Origin: Caldilineales bacterium
Lineage (GTDB): Bacteria > Chloroflexota > Anaerolineae > J102
Assembly: GCA_024102915.1 (NCBI GenBank)
Contig: JAGFJG010000130.1
Location: 1-51,771, forward strand
Length of the DNA stretch: 51,771 nucleotides
Reading direction: 5' to 3'
The notes below the pieces were generated by a model. That model was not told where the DNA came from. It worked only from the letters and a program-made list of their open reading frames with translations, and did not search any database. A program made the translations under genes and the position numbers. Below, in pieces: positions 8,196-16,207 of this stretch; positions within the stretch are counted from its first letter, which is position 1; the number at the start of each line of letters is the position of its first letter.

Positions 8196-8272
8196 CAAAG
8201 CCGGAGAACTGACTGCGTACTCTATCACTCAATCACGTTTCACGCATCACCATTCACGGCGATACCGATTAC

Positions 8273-9697
8273 ATGGCCGAAACCGAACTCCTCCCCATGT
8301 GGCCTTTGCTGGCCGCAGCGCTGGCATTCCTCGTCCCTCTGGGCATCGCCCTGGTGGCAGCGGGCGGACTGCCCGCCCACGAAGCCCGGCAGGTCGCCCT
8401 GACCCCGACCGCCGCCTTCGTCCTGGCGATTGTTGGTTATGCGCTGGTGGGATTTGGCCTGCACTATGGCGGCATCGGCCTGCGCTATGACAATGTGGCG
8501 TTCGATCCGCTGGTGTGGGAGTGGTCGGCGCTGAGCGAGGAATGGGGGGCGACCTGGGGCATGGCCGGATTGGCCGGGTTCGGTTTGGAGGGCGGGCTAG
8601 ATACGCTGGTCTATTTGCTTGTGCTGAGTACACTGCCCTGGGTGACCACCGCCGCTCTTCTGCCGATGATTGTTCTGCGTGGACGCGCTCCGGCAATCGT
8701 TGTCGCCTTGTTCGGATTGCTGGCCGCTGCGATTGGTTTTCCTATCGTGGGAAACTGGGTTCAGGGCGGGGGATGGCTGGCCAACCTCGGCTTCAACCTG
8801 GGCATGGGCCACGGTTATGTCGATTTCGGCGGCGCATTTGTGTTCCTGCTTGGCGGCGCTGCCGCTTTGGCCGCCATCCTGGTTTTCCTCGACCGCTGGC
8901 CGCGTCGCGAAGGCCCTGCGCAATTGCCGCCGGTTCATTTGCCCTTGTTGGCCGTAGCCGGAGCGGGCCTGATCATCGTCGGCTCGACCGGCTGGCTGTT
9001 GGCCTGGCCTTTAGCCGATTGGCAAACCTTGCAGCCTACCCGAATGCTTCTCAACGCCCTGCTGGCGGCAGCGGGCGGCGGATTGCTGCCGCTGCTCTAC
9101 ACCTGGTTCGCCGCCGGGAATCCTGACTCGCTGCTTGGGGCGCGGGGACTGGTCGCGGGCTGGGTGGCGGGTCTGGCGGCTGCGCCTTTCGTTTCGCCGG
9201 GGGCGGCGTTCTTCATCGGCGCCATAGCCGGCCTCCTTTTGGTGCTCACGACCTATGTGGTCGATCATCGGCTGTGCCTGCAAGACCGGGGCGGCGTGCT
9301 GGCGACGCTTGGCATCCCCGCTCTTTGGGGCCTGCTGGCGCTCGGCATCTTTGCCGATGGCAGCGCCGGGGCGGGGTACAACGGCGTTGGGATCGACGAA
9401 TACCTGGGTGTGGCAGGCCAGGGCGTGACGGGATTGCGGGCGGCAGTCGGGTATGTCCCCGACTGGACAGGCCAGATGCAGGCTCAGGCGGTTGGCGTCG
9501 CCACGATCTTCCTGCTGGCCTTTCTGGCGACCTCGATCCTGGCTGTGCCGCTGGTGATCGTGGCGAGGGCGTGGGGGATGCGACGAGGCGAGAGGCAAAG
9601 TGGCGAGGAGGCAAGGGAAGGGGCCAATGGACGAGAGGACGAGGATGAGGATGGGGCGGGAGCTGAAGACTCCGGGCTACAAATCGACGCCCGATAA
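8273..9697 (+). CDS. Amt/Rh-like membrane protein lacking the twin pore histidines
   Basis: A 474-residue protein with about eleven membrane spans. Three blocks align by eye with ammonium transporters: GGGWLANLG then VDFGGAFVFLLGGAAAL (family DFAGGxxVH), GLVAGWVAGLAAAPFVSPGAAFFIGAIAG, and TLGIPALWGLLALGIFADG (family VHGxxGxxGxxxTGxFA). At the places of E. coli AmtB His168 and His318 the sequence has Phe/Leu and Leu, so the conducting histidine pair is missing. The acidic C-terminal tail (about 40 residues of Glu, Asp, Gly and Arg) is encoded by iterated GAGGCGAGG-like words and may be captured spacer DNA. Its last 21 bp overlap the converging LOG gene. It could be a sensor or a transporter of another small molecule. 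Confidence 0.75.
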   Translation: MAETELLPMWPLLAAALAFLVPLGIALVAAGGLPAHEARQVALTPTAAFVLAIVGYALVGFGLHYGGIGLRYDNVAFDPLVWEWSALSEEWGATWGMAGLAGFGLEGGLDTLVYLLVLSTLPWVTTAALLPMIVLRGRAPAIVVALFGLLAAAIGFPIVGNWVQGGGWLANLGFNLGMGHGYVDFGGAFVFLLGGAAALAAILVFLDRWPRREGPAQLPPVHLPLLAVAGAGLIIVGSTGWLLAWPLADWQTLQPTRMLLNALLAAAGGGLLPLLYTWFAAGNPDSLLGARGLVAGWVAGLAAAPFVSPGAAFFIGAIAGLLLVLTTYVVDHRLCLQDRGGVLATLGIPALWGLLALGIFADGSAGAGYNGVGIDEYLGVAGQGVTGLRAAVGYVPDWTGQMQAQAVGVATIFLLAFLATSILAVPLVIVARAWGMRRGERQSGEEAREGANGREDEDEDGAGAEDSGLQIDAR

Positions 9698-10135
9698 AAC
9701 ATATCTCACAGCCTCCGCCGGACTCTCAGCCGCAAACACATCGGGCAACGGCCATGAACCCAGCCCGGCCACGCGCTTTCCCCATTTCAGGGCCAGGGCG
9801 ATCTCGGACAGCGTGCCATATTCCCCACCCACGGCGATGACCCCAACCCCGGCGCGGGCGACAATTGCATTGCGCGCCTCGCCCAGGCCGGTGGCGATGG
9901 CGACCTGCACCCACTCATTTGCCTCATCGGGATTATCGCCCGGCAAGATACCCACGGTCAGGCCGCCCGCATTCGCCGCCCCGCGACAGGCTGCCGCCAT
10001 CACCCCGCCCCTGCCGCCGCAGACCACACCATAGCCTAGCTCGGCCAACAACCGCCCCACCTCTTCCGCCCAGACCGCTTCCTGTTCCGAACATTCGGCT
10101 CCGCCCACCACGGCCACGAGCCGGATTTTGTTCAT
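9677..10135 (-). CDS. LOG-family / TIGR00725-like nucleotide-binding protein
   Basis: A 152-residue Rossmann-like protein beginning MNKIRLVAVVGGAECSEQE. The glycine-rich GYGVVCGGRGGVMAAACRGA and the family's G-G-x-G-T-x-x-E motif, here GGEYGTLSEIALAL, are clear. Relatives include the lysine-decarboxylase-like/LOG proteins, some of which release cytokinin-type bases from nucleotides, but the short TIGR00725-type members have no settled role. The ATG at 10135 overlaps the thpR stop as ATGA, so translational coupling is likely; longer upstream frames run through thpR and are not real. Its 3' end overlaps the Amt-like gene by 21 bp. Confidence 0.87.
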   Translation of the reverse strand: MNKIRLVAVVGGAECSEQEAVWAEEVGRLLAELGYGVVCGGRGGVMAAACRGAANAGGLTVGILPGDNPDEANEWVQVAIATGLGEARNAIVARAGVGVIAVGGEYGTLSEIALALKWGKRVAGLGSWPLPDVFAAESPAEAVRYVLSGVDL

Positions 10136-10719
10136 CGACCGCCCGCCAGTTCGACTTCGGCCAGGCTGGCATAGATCGAGCCTTTGGGATCGAGCTGGCT
10201 GCGCATCAAATGGATGTGAGCGACCGGCAATGCGCCCAAATCCTGGCAGATCTTCAGCCCGGCGATGCGCTCGCCAAGCGATTGGCGTTCTTCGTTTCTG
10301 GCGTATTTTTGCACGCGTGCCAGTGTCAGATGCCCGGCGAAGGGACGCTGTTCCGGCGGCCAACCTAGCCCCACCGTGGTCCTGTCGACCTGAGCGGCCA
10401 GTCGTTGCAGCTTGCGATCGGGGTCGGCCACGTCCACCCACAGCACGTTGGGCTTGCGCAGATTGGGGAAACAGCCCAGCCCGCCCACCTGCACGGAAAA
10501 CGCCGGATGCGCCCCAATCCCCAGCCGCAGCGCATCCGTGATCTCGGCAATCCGGCCCGGCTCCGTGTCCCCCAGGAACTTCAGGGTGAGATGAATGCCC
10601 TCGGGACGCGTCCAGCGCAAAAGCCCATCGCCGAGTTGACGCTTCAAATCACGCTGCAAGTCGTCCAGTGCGGCCAGCAAATCAGGCGGGAGGTTGACGG
10701 AAATAAACAGGCGATACAT
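10132..10719 (-). CDS. thpR: RNA 2',3'-cyclic phosphodiesterase (2H phosphoesterase)
   Basis: A protein of 195 residues counted from MYRLFISVNLP, the normal N-terminus; a start 18 bp further upstream is possible but would reach into ubiD's end. Two HxTx motifs, HLTLKFLG and HLTLARV, supply the paired catalytic histidines of 2H phosphoesterases. The family opens 2',3'-cyclic phosphates on RNA or joins tRNA halves in vitro. It is translationally linked to the LOG gene behind it by a 4-bp overlap and follows ubiD after 7 bp. Confidence 0.93.
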   Translation of the reverse strand: MYRLFISVNLPPDLLAALDDLQRDLKRQLGDGLLRWTRPEGIHLTLKFLGDTEPGRIAEITDALRLGIGAHPAFSVQVGGLGCFPNLRKPNVLWVDVADPDRKLQRLAAQVDRTTVGLGWPPEQRPFAGHLTLARVQKYARNEERQSLGERIAGLKICQDLGALPVAHIHLMRSQLDPKGSIYASLAEVELAGGR

Positions 10720-10726
10720 GGCGGTC

Positions 10727-12064
10727 TCAGGTTTCACGGTTCAAGTATGGTTCCGGATCGATTTCGGGCAAAGGCACGCGCACAAAATGTTCAGGATGGC
10801 TGGGACCCGCGGGCGTGTCCCAGGGGATGGTGGCGTCGAGGCCCATCTTGTCGCTGCGTGATTTCTGGCCAGGGACATGGCGGGCGGAGGGGTCGAGCGA
10901 GCTTGAAGGCTGGTCGGGGAAAAGATAAAGGTCTCGGCCAGCCTGAAAACGGGTGGCGATAGCCCACTCGACTTCGGCGGGGTCGAAAGGATCGATGTCG
11001 TCATCGACCACGACCACGTGCTTGAGCGAACCGTGCCCGCGGAAGGCTGCGCGGATCGCCTGTTCGCCGTCATCCGCCGATCGTTTCTCGATCTGCACGA
11101 CCGCATGCAGCCAGGACGCTCCGCCCGGCGTGATGTTCACATTCTTGCAGCGTACAACTTCGTTCACGGCGGCGAAGATGCTGGGTTCCTTGGGCATGCC
11201 CATCAGCAATTTGTGCTCCAACTGGCCGGGCAGCAGGGCGTGATAGATAGCCCCGCGGCGATGCGTAATGCATGCGATTTCGATCACCGGCTGCTGGCGC
11301 ACGATGTCGGTGGTCTCGGTCAGATCGACGAAGGGGCCTTCCGCCACCAGGCGATGGGTGATGCGGCCCTCCAGCACGAATTCTGCGTCTGCGGGCACGA
11401 CGAGGTCGTTCGTCACACAACGGACGAGCGGGGTGGGGTTGAGCGCCTGGGCGATGTCGAGTTCGCTGACGCCCGGCGCTGGGGCCATGCTGGCGGCCAA
11501 CAGCACATGCAAGGGTAGGCCGATGCAGATCGAGACGGGCAGACCGTCGGGGCTTTTTTGCCAGGCGCTATACGTACCGCGATTCTCGACCAGGCGGGCG
11601 GCGCAATGATGGGCATCGAGTCGCAGCAGCCGATGGTAGCTGGCATTCAGCCCGGTGTCGGGGTCGCGGATGATAGCGACAGCGGCAGTGGCATAATATC
11701 CGGCGTCGTCCGACCAGTGTTTGAGGAAGGGGATGCTTCTGAGATCGCCCGGACGTTCCACCACTTCCTGGCAGGGGCCTGTCTCGACCAGCGGCGCGAG
11801 TTGCGGGTGCTGGTAGGCGTCGGCCAGCCGGAAGAGAATCTGGTCGGGTTCACAACCCAAGGCCAGGGCGAAGTGACGGCGGTCGGCGGCGAGGCCGGAA
11901 AGAATTCGGCATTGGGTATTCGGTATTGGGTGATTGAACAGGACGGGTTGGCCGTCGAGGGCGTAGGCGACAGCGGCCAGTTCCAGGTCGATGTCGACCG
12001 GCTTGTCGATGATCTTCAGCCAGCCGCGCTCAGCGGCGGCGACCAGGAATTCGGGGATATTCAC
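10727..12064 (-). CDS. UbiD family (prenylated-FMN-dependent) decarboxylase
   Basis: A 445-residue UbiD-like (de)carboxylase. The family blocks are visible: SIPFLKHWSDDAGYYATAAVAI, HRLLRLDAHHCAARL, LVVPADAEFVLEGRI (with the acidic residues that sit at the prFMN site), GPFVDLTE, and VVVVDDDIDPFDPAEVEWA near the C-terminus. Substrate cannot be read from sequence; the quinone-pathway member UbiD itself is longer. No UbiX prenyltransferase is in the window. Near residues 44-54 the frame contains an ATTGG-type spacer repeat (see 11911). The ATG overlaps the stop of the phosphatase gene (ATGA), so the four genes 12843 to 9677 look like one transcript. Confidence 0.9.
   Translation of the reverse strand: MNIPEFLVAAAERGWLKIIDKPVDIDLELAAVAYALDGQPVLFNHPIPNTQCRILSGLAADRRHFALALGCEPDQILFRLADAYQHPQLAPLVETGPCQEVVERPGDLRSIPFLKHWSDDAGYYATAAVAIIRDPDTGLNASYHRLLRLDAHHCAARLVENRGTYSAWQKSPDGLPVSICIGLPLHVLLAASMAPAPGVSELDIAQALNPTPLVRCVTNDLVVPADAEFVLEGRITHRLVAEGPFVDLTETTDIVRQQPVIEIACITHRRGAIYHALLPGQLEHKLLMGMPKEPSIFAAVNEVVRCKNVNITPGGASWLHAVVQIEKRSADDGEQAIRAAFRGHGSLKHVVVVDDDIDPFDPAEVEWAIATRFQAGRDLYLFPDQPSSSLDPSARHVPGQKSRSDKMGLDATIPWDTPAGPSHPEHFVRVPLPEIDPEPYLNRET
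11911..11936. repeat. ATTGG iterated-word repeat inside the ubiD reading frame
   Basis: ATTGGGTATTCGGTATTGGG and a trailing TGATTG match the words of the intergenic hairpins at 3087 and 42850, here in sense with the ubiD frame and encoding NHPIPNTQC. The frame stays open, so the insertion, if it is one, replaced or lengthened a surface loop just after the PVLF strand. Confidence 0.6.
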
Positions 12065-12843
12065 TTGCGTTCGTCGCCTTCGATCAGGGCCAGCACCTGC
12101 GGCAGCAAGGCCTGTGTGGTCGAAAGCGCCTCATTGCCGAAGATGGTCTCGTGACCCGCCCAATCGCCAAAATAACCGCCCGCTTCGCGCAGGATCGGCG
12201 GGAAAGGGCCGCAATCCCAGGCGTTCATCACTGGGTCGAGCATGACCTCCGTCCGGCCGGTGGCGACCAGGGCATGGCCGTAGGCATCGCTCCAGCCCAC
12301 GCGATAGTAGCTGGCCCGCTGGATGCGTTCCCAGGCGGCAGAGCGGCCATAACGCTCCATGTTCATCGGATCAGTGAAGGCGACGACAGCCTGTTTTATA
12401 TCTGCGACCTCCGACACCCTCGCCCGTCGTCCATTCCACCAGCATCCCAGGCCGGTGGCCGCAGCGATCATCTCATCCAACGCAGGGAAATAGACCGCCC
12501 CCACCTCCGCCCGGCCCTCGATCTCCAGCCCCAGCAAGACGGCATAGAGCGGCACGCCGCGCACGAAGGACTTGGTGCCGTCGATAGGATCGACGAACCA
12601 GCGGAAACTGGCCCCGGCTGTCTTGGTGGCCCCGAACTCTTCGCCAACGATGGCGTGATCGGGATAGTGCGATTCGATGCGCTTGCGAATCAGTTCTTCG
12701 GCCTGGCGGTCGGCTACGGTCACGGGCGAATCGTCCGATTTAAAATCGGGGCGGATGCCGGTTTGAAAGTGTCCCAGGGTCAGACGTCCGGCGAGATAGG
12801 CGGTTTCAATGGCGAAGTCGAGATAGGGTTGCAGATTTGTCAT
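12061..12843 (-). CDS. Inositol-monophosphatase-family phosphatase, probably histidinol-phosphatase (HisN type)
   Basis: A 260-residue metal-dependent phosphatase. GEEFG supplies the metal-binding Glu (residues 67-71), WFVDPIDGTKSF the DPxDGT motif (85-90), and MLDPVMNAWDCGPFPPILREAGG the C-terminal WDxxP/A-A-GG block. The sequence FVRGVPLYAVLLGLEIEG after the DPIDGT motif is closer to HisN-type histidinol phosphatases than to inositol monophosphatases. No other his gene is nearby. It is the first gene of the leftward set and overlaps ubiD by 4 bp. Confidence 0.88.
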   Translation of the reverse strand: MTNLQPYLDFAIETAYLAGRLTLGHFQTGIRPDFKSDDSPVTVADRQAEELIRKRIESHYPDHAIVGEEFGATKTAGASFRWFVDPIDGTKSFVRGVPLYAVLLGLEIEGRAEVGAVYFPALDEMIAAATGLGCWWNGRRARVSEVADIKQAVVAFTDPMNMERYGRSAAWERIQRASYYRVGWSDAYGHALVATGRTEVMLDPVMNAWDCGPFPPILREAGGYFGDWAGHETIFGNEALSTTQALLPQVLALIEGDERK

Positions 12844-12899
12844 TTAGTTTGTAGGCGATATGAGAACAGGGCGTTTGTATTCGCGCTGACGATAGATCA

Positions 12900-12970
12900 T
12901 AGACGATGGACGTTGACAAATGCTCCGCGCACATAGACGGCATCGTCAATCGTCCACCGTCCATCGTCTA
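12900..12970. repeat. Inverted repeat TAGACGATGGACG, 13-bp perfect arms
   Basis: Arms at 12900-12912 and 12958-12970, with further GTCAATCGTCC words in the loop. It lies between trm112 and hisN and is another iterated-word hairpin (GACGATGGA unit) of a different sequence family from the ATTGG one. Confidence 0.7.
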
Positions 12971-12980
12971 TTTTTGTCAG

Positions 12981-13010
12981 AATAAAACAACCCCACCGGG
13001 CGGCGGGGTT
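12981..13010 (-). terminator. Rho-independent terminator of the Trm112-like gene
   Basis: On the minus strand AACCCC plus CC pair with GG plus GGGGTT and are followed by GTTTTATT. It lies 20 bp after the Trm112-like stop codon. Confidence 0.8.
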
Positions 13011-13030
13011 GCAGGCGAAGGGGAAGTCGA

Positions 13031-13264
13031 TCAGACGACGGGTTCCGGCGGGGTTTCGGGCAGTTCCGCCACGGTGGTCTGCTGCCAGCGCGTGCCTTCC
13101 TCGACCAACATAACGGGGATGTCATCGCGGATAGGGTATTTGCGGTCGCATGTCTGGCACACGAGCCACACTTCATTGGTCAGGTCAAGCAGCCCGGCGT
13201 CATCTGATTCCTGGATGCAAACCGGACAGCGCAGGATTTCGAGCAGTTCTGGGGATACGGACAT
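13031..13264 (-). CDS. Trm112-family zinc protein
   Basis: A 77-residue protein with LLEILRCPVC and VCQTCDRKYPIRDDIPVML, the two CxxC pairs and the PIRDGIPVML-type strand of Trm112/YcaR proteins. In eukaryotes Trm112 activates methyltransferases; bacterial single-domain members are common, of unclear role. It is followed by a terminator and stands alone. Confidence 0.9.
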   Translation of the reverse strand: MSVSPELLEILRCPVCIQESDDAGLLDLTNEVWLVCQTCDRKYPIRDDIPVMLVEEGTRWQQTTVAELPETPPEPVV

Positions 13265-13292
13265 GGGGTTATCTCATAGGGAGTGGGGATCG

Positions 13293-13354
13293 GAGATTGA
13301 GTATTGGGAAATCGGTTTGTACGCAGCGATCAAATACCGAATATCCAATATCTC
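13293..13354. repeat. Iterated ATTGG hairpin between Trm112-like and yedK genes
   Basis: GAGATTGAGTATTGGG on the left and CCGAATATCCAATATCTC on the right form an imperfect stem ending at the yedK stop codon. It is the same family as the repeat at 3087. Confidence 0.7.
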
Positions 13355-14022
13355 TAGATCAAAGGTTCGACACAGGCGGGCACGTCGTTGACGGGGCTGT
13401 TGACGATCGTGCTGACGGGATAGGCCATCATTTCTTCGGCGGGATACGGGCGCAACAAATGGTGAAGAATGCCGGTGGCGGTGGCGGGGTCCAGCCAGTC
13501 GGAGAAATCCTGGCGGTCGAGGATCACCGGCATGCGGTTGTGCACGCGCTCGATCATCTTATTGGCGGTCGTGGTCAGGATGGTGCAGCTTTCGATGATG
13601 CTGCCATCACCCCCTTCCCAATGCTCCCACATGCCGGCCATGGCAAAGGGCTTGCCGTCTTCCATGCCGATCAGGTGGGGTTGTTTGCCGCCGTTTTGCT
13701 TCTGCCACTCATAAAAACCGCTGGCCGGGATCAGGCAACGGCGGCTTTTGAAGGCGGCGCGGAAGGCGGGCTTTTCCGCCACCGTTTCGGAGCGAGCGTT
13801 GATCAGGCGGGAACCGATGGCGAGGTCTTTGGACCAGAATGGGATCAATCCCCAGCGAAACAAGGTCATTTCGCGCTGGCCGGAGTCCGAATTAAATCGC
13901 ACCGCCGCCACCAACTGCGTGGGGGCGATGTTATAGCGCGGGGGCAGTTCGGGCGCGGCGTCCAAATCGAAGAGGGTCGCCAGCTCTTCTGCCGAACTGG
14001 TGAGTGAAAAGCGGCCGCACAT
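13354..14022 (-). CDS. SOS-response-associated peptidase (YedK/HMCES family)
   Basis: A 222-residue SRAP protein. The initiator Met is followed by the catalytic Cys2 (MCGRFSL), and the family's RYNIAPTQ, LINARSETV, SGFYEWQ (catalytic Glu) and VHNRMPVIL (catalytic His) blocks are all present. The family forms a covalent thiazolidine crosslink to abasic sites in single-stranded DNA, shielding them. The length is typical and the start is fixed by Cys2. Confidence 0.96.
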   Translation of the reverse strand: MCGRFSLTSSAEELATLFDLDAAPELPPRYNIAPTQLVAAVRFNSDSGQREMTLFRWGLIPFWSKDLAIGSRLINARSETVAEKPAFRAAFKSRRCLIPASGFYEWQKQNGGKQPHLIGMEDGKPFAMAGMWEHWEGGDGSIIESCTILTTTANKMIERVHNRMPVILDRQDFSDWLDPATATGILHHLLRPYPAEEMMAYPVSTIVNSPVNDVPACVEPLI

Positions 14023-14049
14023 CGTGGCTTGCGGATCAACCTCCCTTGC

Positions 14050-14844
14050 TCAGCTTTCGGTCTCCTGAATCACAGCGCCGATTCGCTGCGGATCGACATT
14101 TTCGGGCCATATTGTGTGTTTGTCGTAAATGGCGCCTGTCAGCAGTGCGCCATTGAGTATGGCTAAAGACAGATCACAATCTTTCAAATTGGCGCCGCTC
14201 AGATCAGCTTTGCTGAAATTGGCTTTGCGCAGGTCGGCGCGGGCCAGATTGGCGCCCGGCAGATCCGCCCCGGTGAGGTCAGCCTTCTCCAAATTGGCGC
14301 GACTGAGGCTTGCCGCTGAGAGATCGGCATTGCGCAGGTCTGCTCCCTGCAAATCAGCGTCGTTCAGTTGCGAGCGCGCCATTTCGGCTCCCTGCAACCG
14401 CGCCTGCGTCAACCAGGCTTCGGACAGATCGGCGTCCTCTAGAACAGCGTGATTCAATCTGGCCTTGCGCAGGCTGGCGCCGCTCAGATTAGCCCCGCGT
14501 AAATTCGCCTCGTCCAATGTAGCATGTTCCAGCCGCGCCCCGATCAAATTCGCTCCCTGCAAGTTCGTGCGCAAGAGCGCCGCCCGGCTGAGATGAGCGC
14601 CAACCAGTTGCGCTTCTCGCATATTCGCCCCGCGCAGGTCGGCCTCGTCCATTTTGGCGCCATCCAGCGTGGCGGCGGCCAGATCGGCCTCCCAAAGATT
14701 CACTTCCTTAAGATCGCCGCCGGTCAGATCGATTCCAGCCAGATCGGTCGAACTGAGATTTGCGCCAGGGGCATTGCGCGTTTTGCCAGAAAACAGTTGC
14801 ACCCGCAGGTCCTCTTTACTTGGGGCGATAGCCTCGGTTGTCAT
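14050..14844 (-). CDS. Pentapeptide-repeat protein
   Basis: A 264-residue protein made almost wholly of A(D/N)LxX pentapeptides (for example DLREANLS-like DLRKANFSKADLSGANL), which form a right-handed quadrilateral beta-helix of about nine turns. The N-terminal ~25 residues and C-terminal ~25 (IYDKHTIWPENVDPQRIGAVI) cap it. There is no signal peptide or membrane span, so it is cytoplasmic. Some members mimic DNA and protect gyrase, but nothing here shows that. GGAGGAG precedes the ATG, and a leftward promoter is visible at 14884-14913. Confidence 0.92.
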   Translation of the reverse strand: MTTEAIAPSKEDLRVQLFSGKTRNAPGANLSSTDLAGIDLTGGDLKEVNLWEADLAAATLDGAKMDEADLRGANMREAQLVGAHLSRAALLRTNLQGANLIGARLEHATLDEANLRGANLSGASLRKARLNHAVLEDADLSEAWLTQARLQGAEMARSQLNDADLQGADLRNADLSAASLSRANLEKADLTGADLPGANLARADLRKANFSKADLSGANLKDCDLSLAILNGALLTGAIYDKHTIWPENVDPQRIGAVIQETES

Positions 14845-14883
14845 TTCTCCTCCGTTGACAGTCCTGATTCTTGAATGGGCGAT

Positions 14884-14913
14884 ATGTTACCGCAGGGCGA
14901 TAAGCACTGTCAA
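14884..14913 (-). promoter_or_regulatory. Predicted promoter of the pentapeptide-repeat gene
   Basis: On the minus strand TTGACA (14913-14908) and TAACAT (14889-14884) with an 18-nt spacer, about 40 nt before the start codon. The -35 box is perfect and the -10 box weak. Confidence 0.5.
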
Positions 14914-14960
14914 TCACTTCGGCGTGGCGATTGTGAGTTTCAGGTTTCAGGTGCAAAGAG

Positions 14961-14998
14961 GAAACAAAAAGGCTGGCGGGCATAATGCCAACCAGCCT
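14961..14998 (-). terminator. Rho-independent terminator of the thioredoxin-like/Crp operon
   Basis: Minus strand AGGCTGG (14998-14992) pairs with CCAGCCT (14976-14970) with extra GGC/GCC pairing inside, followed by TTTTGTTTC. It lies about 60 bp after the Crp-like stop codon. Confidence 0.85.
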
Positions 14999-15056
14999 AA
15001 CACTCATAGACCCGAACCCGCTTGAATTCTGGCAGCGGGATCAGAGGGCGTACCTT

Positions 15057-15719
15057 TTAGCTCTCCGCCACATTCTGCAAACCTTCACGATCCAGAATGG
15101 TTATGCGTTTGCGGCCAATGCCGATCAGACCGCGAGATTTGAGATCATTGAGCACCTGGGTGGCCGTTTCGCGATAGGTGCCGACCATCTCGGCCAGATC
15201 CTGGTGCGTCAGTCCCACGATTTCGTCGTCGTCCCCGGCCAGACGCAGGAGCAGCGAGGAAAGCCGGGCGGGGATGCCCTTGAAGGCCAGATCTTCCAAT
15301 CGACTTTCGGCATCTCGCAACCGCCGTCCGGTGATCTCAAGAATACGTAACGCTACCTGAGGTCGTTGCAGGATCAAACGTTCGAGGTCGGCGCGGCTCA
15401 TCACACAAATGGTGCAGTCGGTGATCGCCTCGGCGAAGGTGCTGTGCATTTGCTGGCCGAGCAACGCCATCTCGCCAAACAATGAGCCTTCTTCCAGGGT
15501 TGTGATCACCAGCTTCTTGCCTTCGGGCGAAATCCGGTAGAGCTGAACCCTGCCCTGTTTCAGGATAAAGAGCACTTCCCCCAATTCCTCCGGGCGGTAA
15601 AAGACCTTGCCCCGGCGGACTGTGCTCATGGTCGTGATCCGATCTAATTCTTCCTGTTCTTTCTCAGAGAGGTCTTGAAATAACTCCATCGTCGATAGTT
15701 GTCGCATCTTCTCGTCCAT
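15057..15719 (-). CDS. Crp/Fnr family transcriptional regulator
   Basis: A 220-residue regulator. An N-terminal cyclic-nucleotide-binding-type barrel ([16 protein letters not shown] ... [13 protein letters not shown]) is followed by a long dimer helix and a winged helix-turn-helix ([30 protein letters not shown]). There is no N-terminal Fnr cysteine cluster. A CxxC pair (DCTICVM) lies at the end of the sensor domain and could respond to redox. The start at 15719 overlaps the upstream thioredoxin-like gene by 56 bp; later Met codons (residues 5 and 11) would shorten the overlap but have no better ribosome site. It may regulate its own promoter region at 16003-16372. Confidence 0.92.
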   Translation of the reverse strand: MDEKMRQLSTMELFQDLSEKEQEELDRITTMSTVRRGKVFYRPEELGEVLFILKQGRVQLYRISPEGKKLVITTLEEGSLFGEMALLGQQMHSTFAEAITDCTICVMSRADLERLILQRPQVALRILEITGRRLRDAESRLEDLAFKGIPARLSSLLLRLAGDDDEIVGLTHQDLAEMVGTYRETATQVLNDLKSRGLIGIGRKRITILDREGLQNVAES

Positions 15720-16002
15720 GACTTATTTCCTCAATCGGCGTGGTGGAACAAATGGTTGTGACTTCGGTCAACCGGCGCCAGAGGTCTGTTTCGTCTGGAT
15801 TTCCCAAACTGAACAGATTGCCATTCCACAGCCAGGTGGGGGTGGCGAATACAGCCTCGGGGAAACTGTCAGCGTCGAGATCGCCCACATCGATGAGTTT
15901 GATTTCGACGTGCGGACAACGCTGCGCAATTTCGGTCGCAAGTTGATAACTGTATGCGCAGGCAGGACAACCTTGCGCAACAAATACTTGAATGTATGTC
16001 AT
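15664..16002 (-). CDS. Thioredoxin-like/glutaredoxin-like thiol protein
   Basis: A 112-residue protein starting [20 protein letters not shown], with a CPAC redox pair (Cys12, Cys15) in the thioredoxin position and a cis-proline-like block [21 protein letters not shown]. The last ~35 residues (from STTPIEEIS on) have no fold I recognise and lie in the overlap with the Crp-like gene. It is cytoplasmic, with no signal. The 56-bp overlap and shared promoter at 16113-16141 make it likely that the redox protein and the regulator act together. Confidence 0.82.
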   Translation of the reverse strand: MTYIQVFVAQGCPACAYSYQLATEIAQRCPHVEIKLIDVGDLDADSFPEAVFATPTWLWNGNLFSLGNPDETDLWRRLTEVTTICSTTPIEEISHGREDATTIDDGVISRPL

Positions 16003-16112
16003 GTTCCAGAGGCCGTTACACCGCTAGTTCTTACCAGAACTGAGGAAGATGCAGCCCCTAGGATAAGGTCTTTCGGGTTTGGCTTCGGTAAAGCGCCTTA
16101 CTTGACATGATG

Positions 16113-16141
16113 ATTATAGTTTGCGGTTGCGTAGATGGCAA
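16113..16141 (-). promoter_or_regulatory. Predicted sigma-70 promoter of the thioredoxin-like/crp operon
   Basis: On the minus strand TTGCCA (16141-16136) and a perfect TATAAT (16118-16113) are exactly 17 nt apart, giving a leader of about 100 nt before the ATG at 16002. Confidence 0.75.
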
Positions 16142-16207
16142 AAAAGTTGGAAGTTGGTTTACATTTTGCTAACAAACTTTCGGCATGTCTCGCTTCGTAA
16201 CGTTTTT

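Noticed and set aside
14933..14955. AGTTTCAGGTTTCAGGT as a possible regulatory direct repeat
   Set aside because: It looks like another iterated-word spacer; two units only, just before a terminator, with no gene it could serve.
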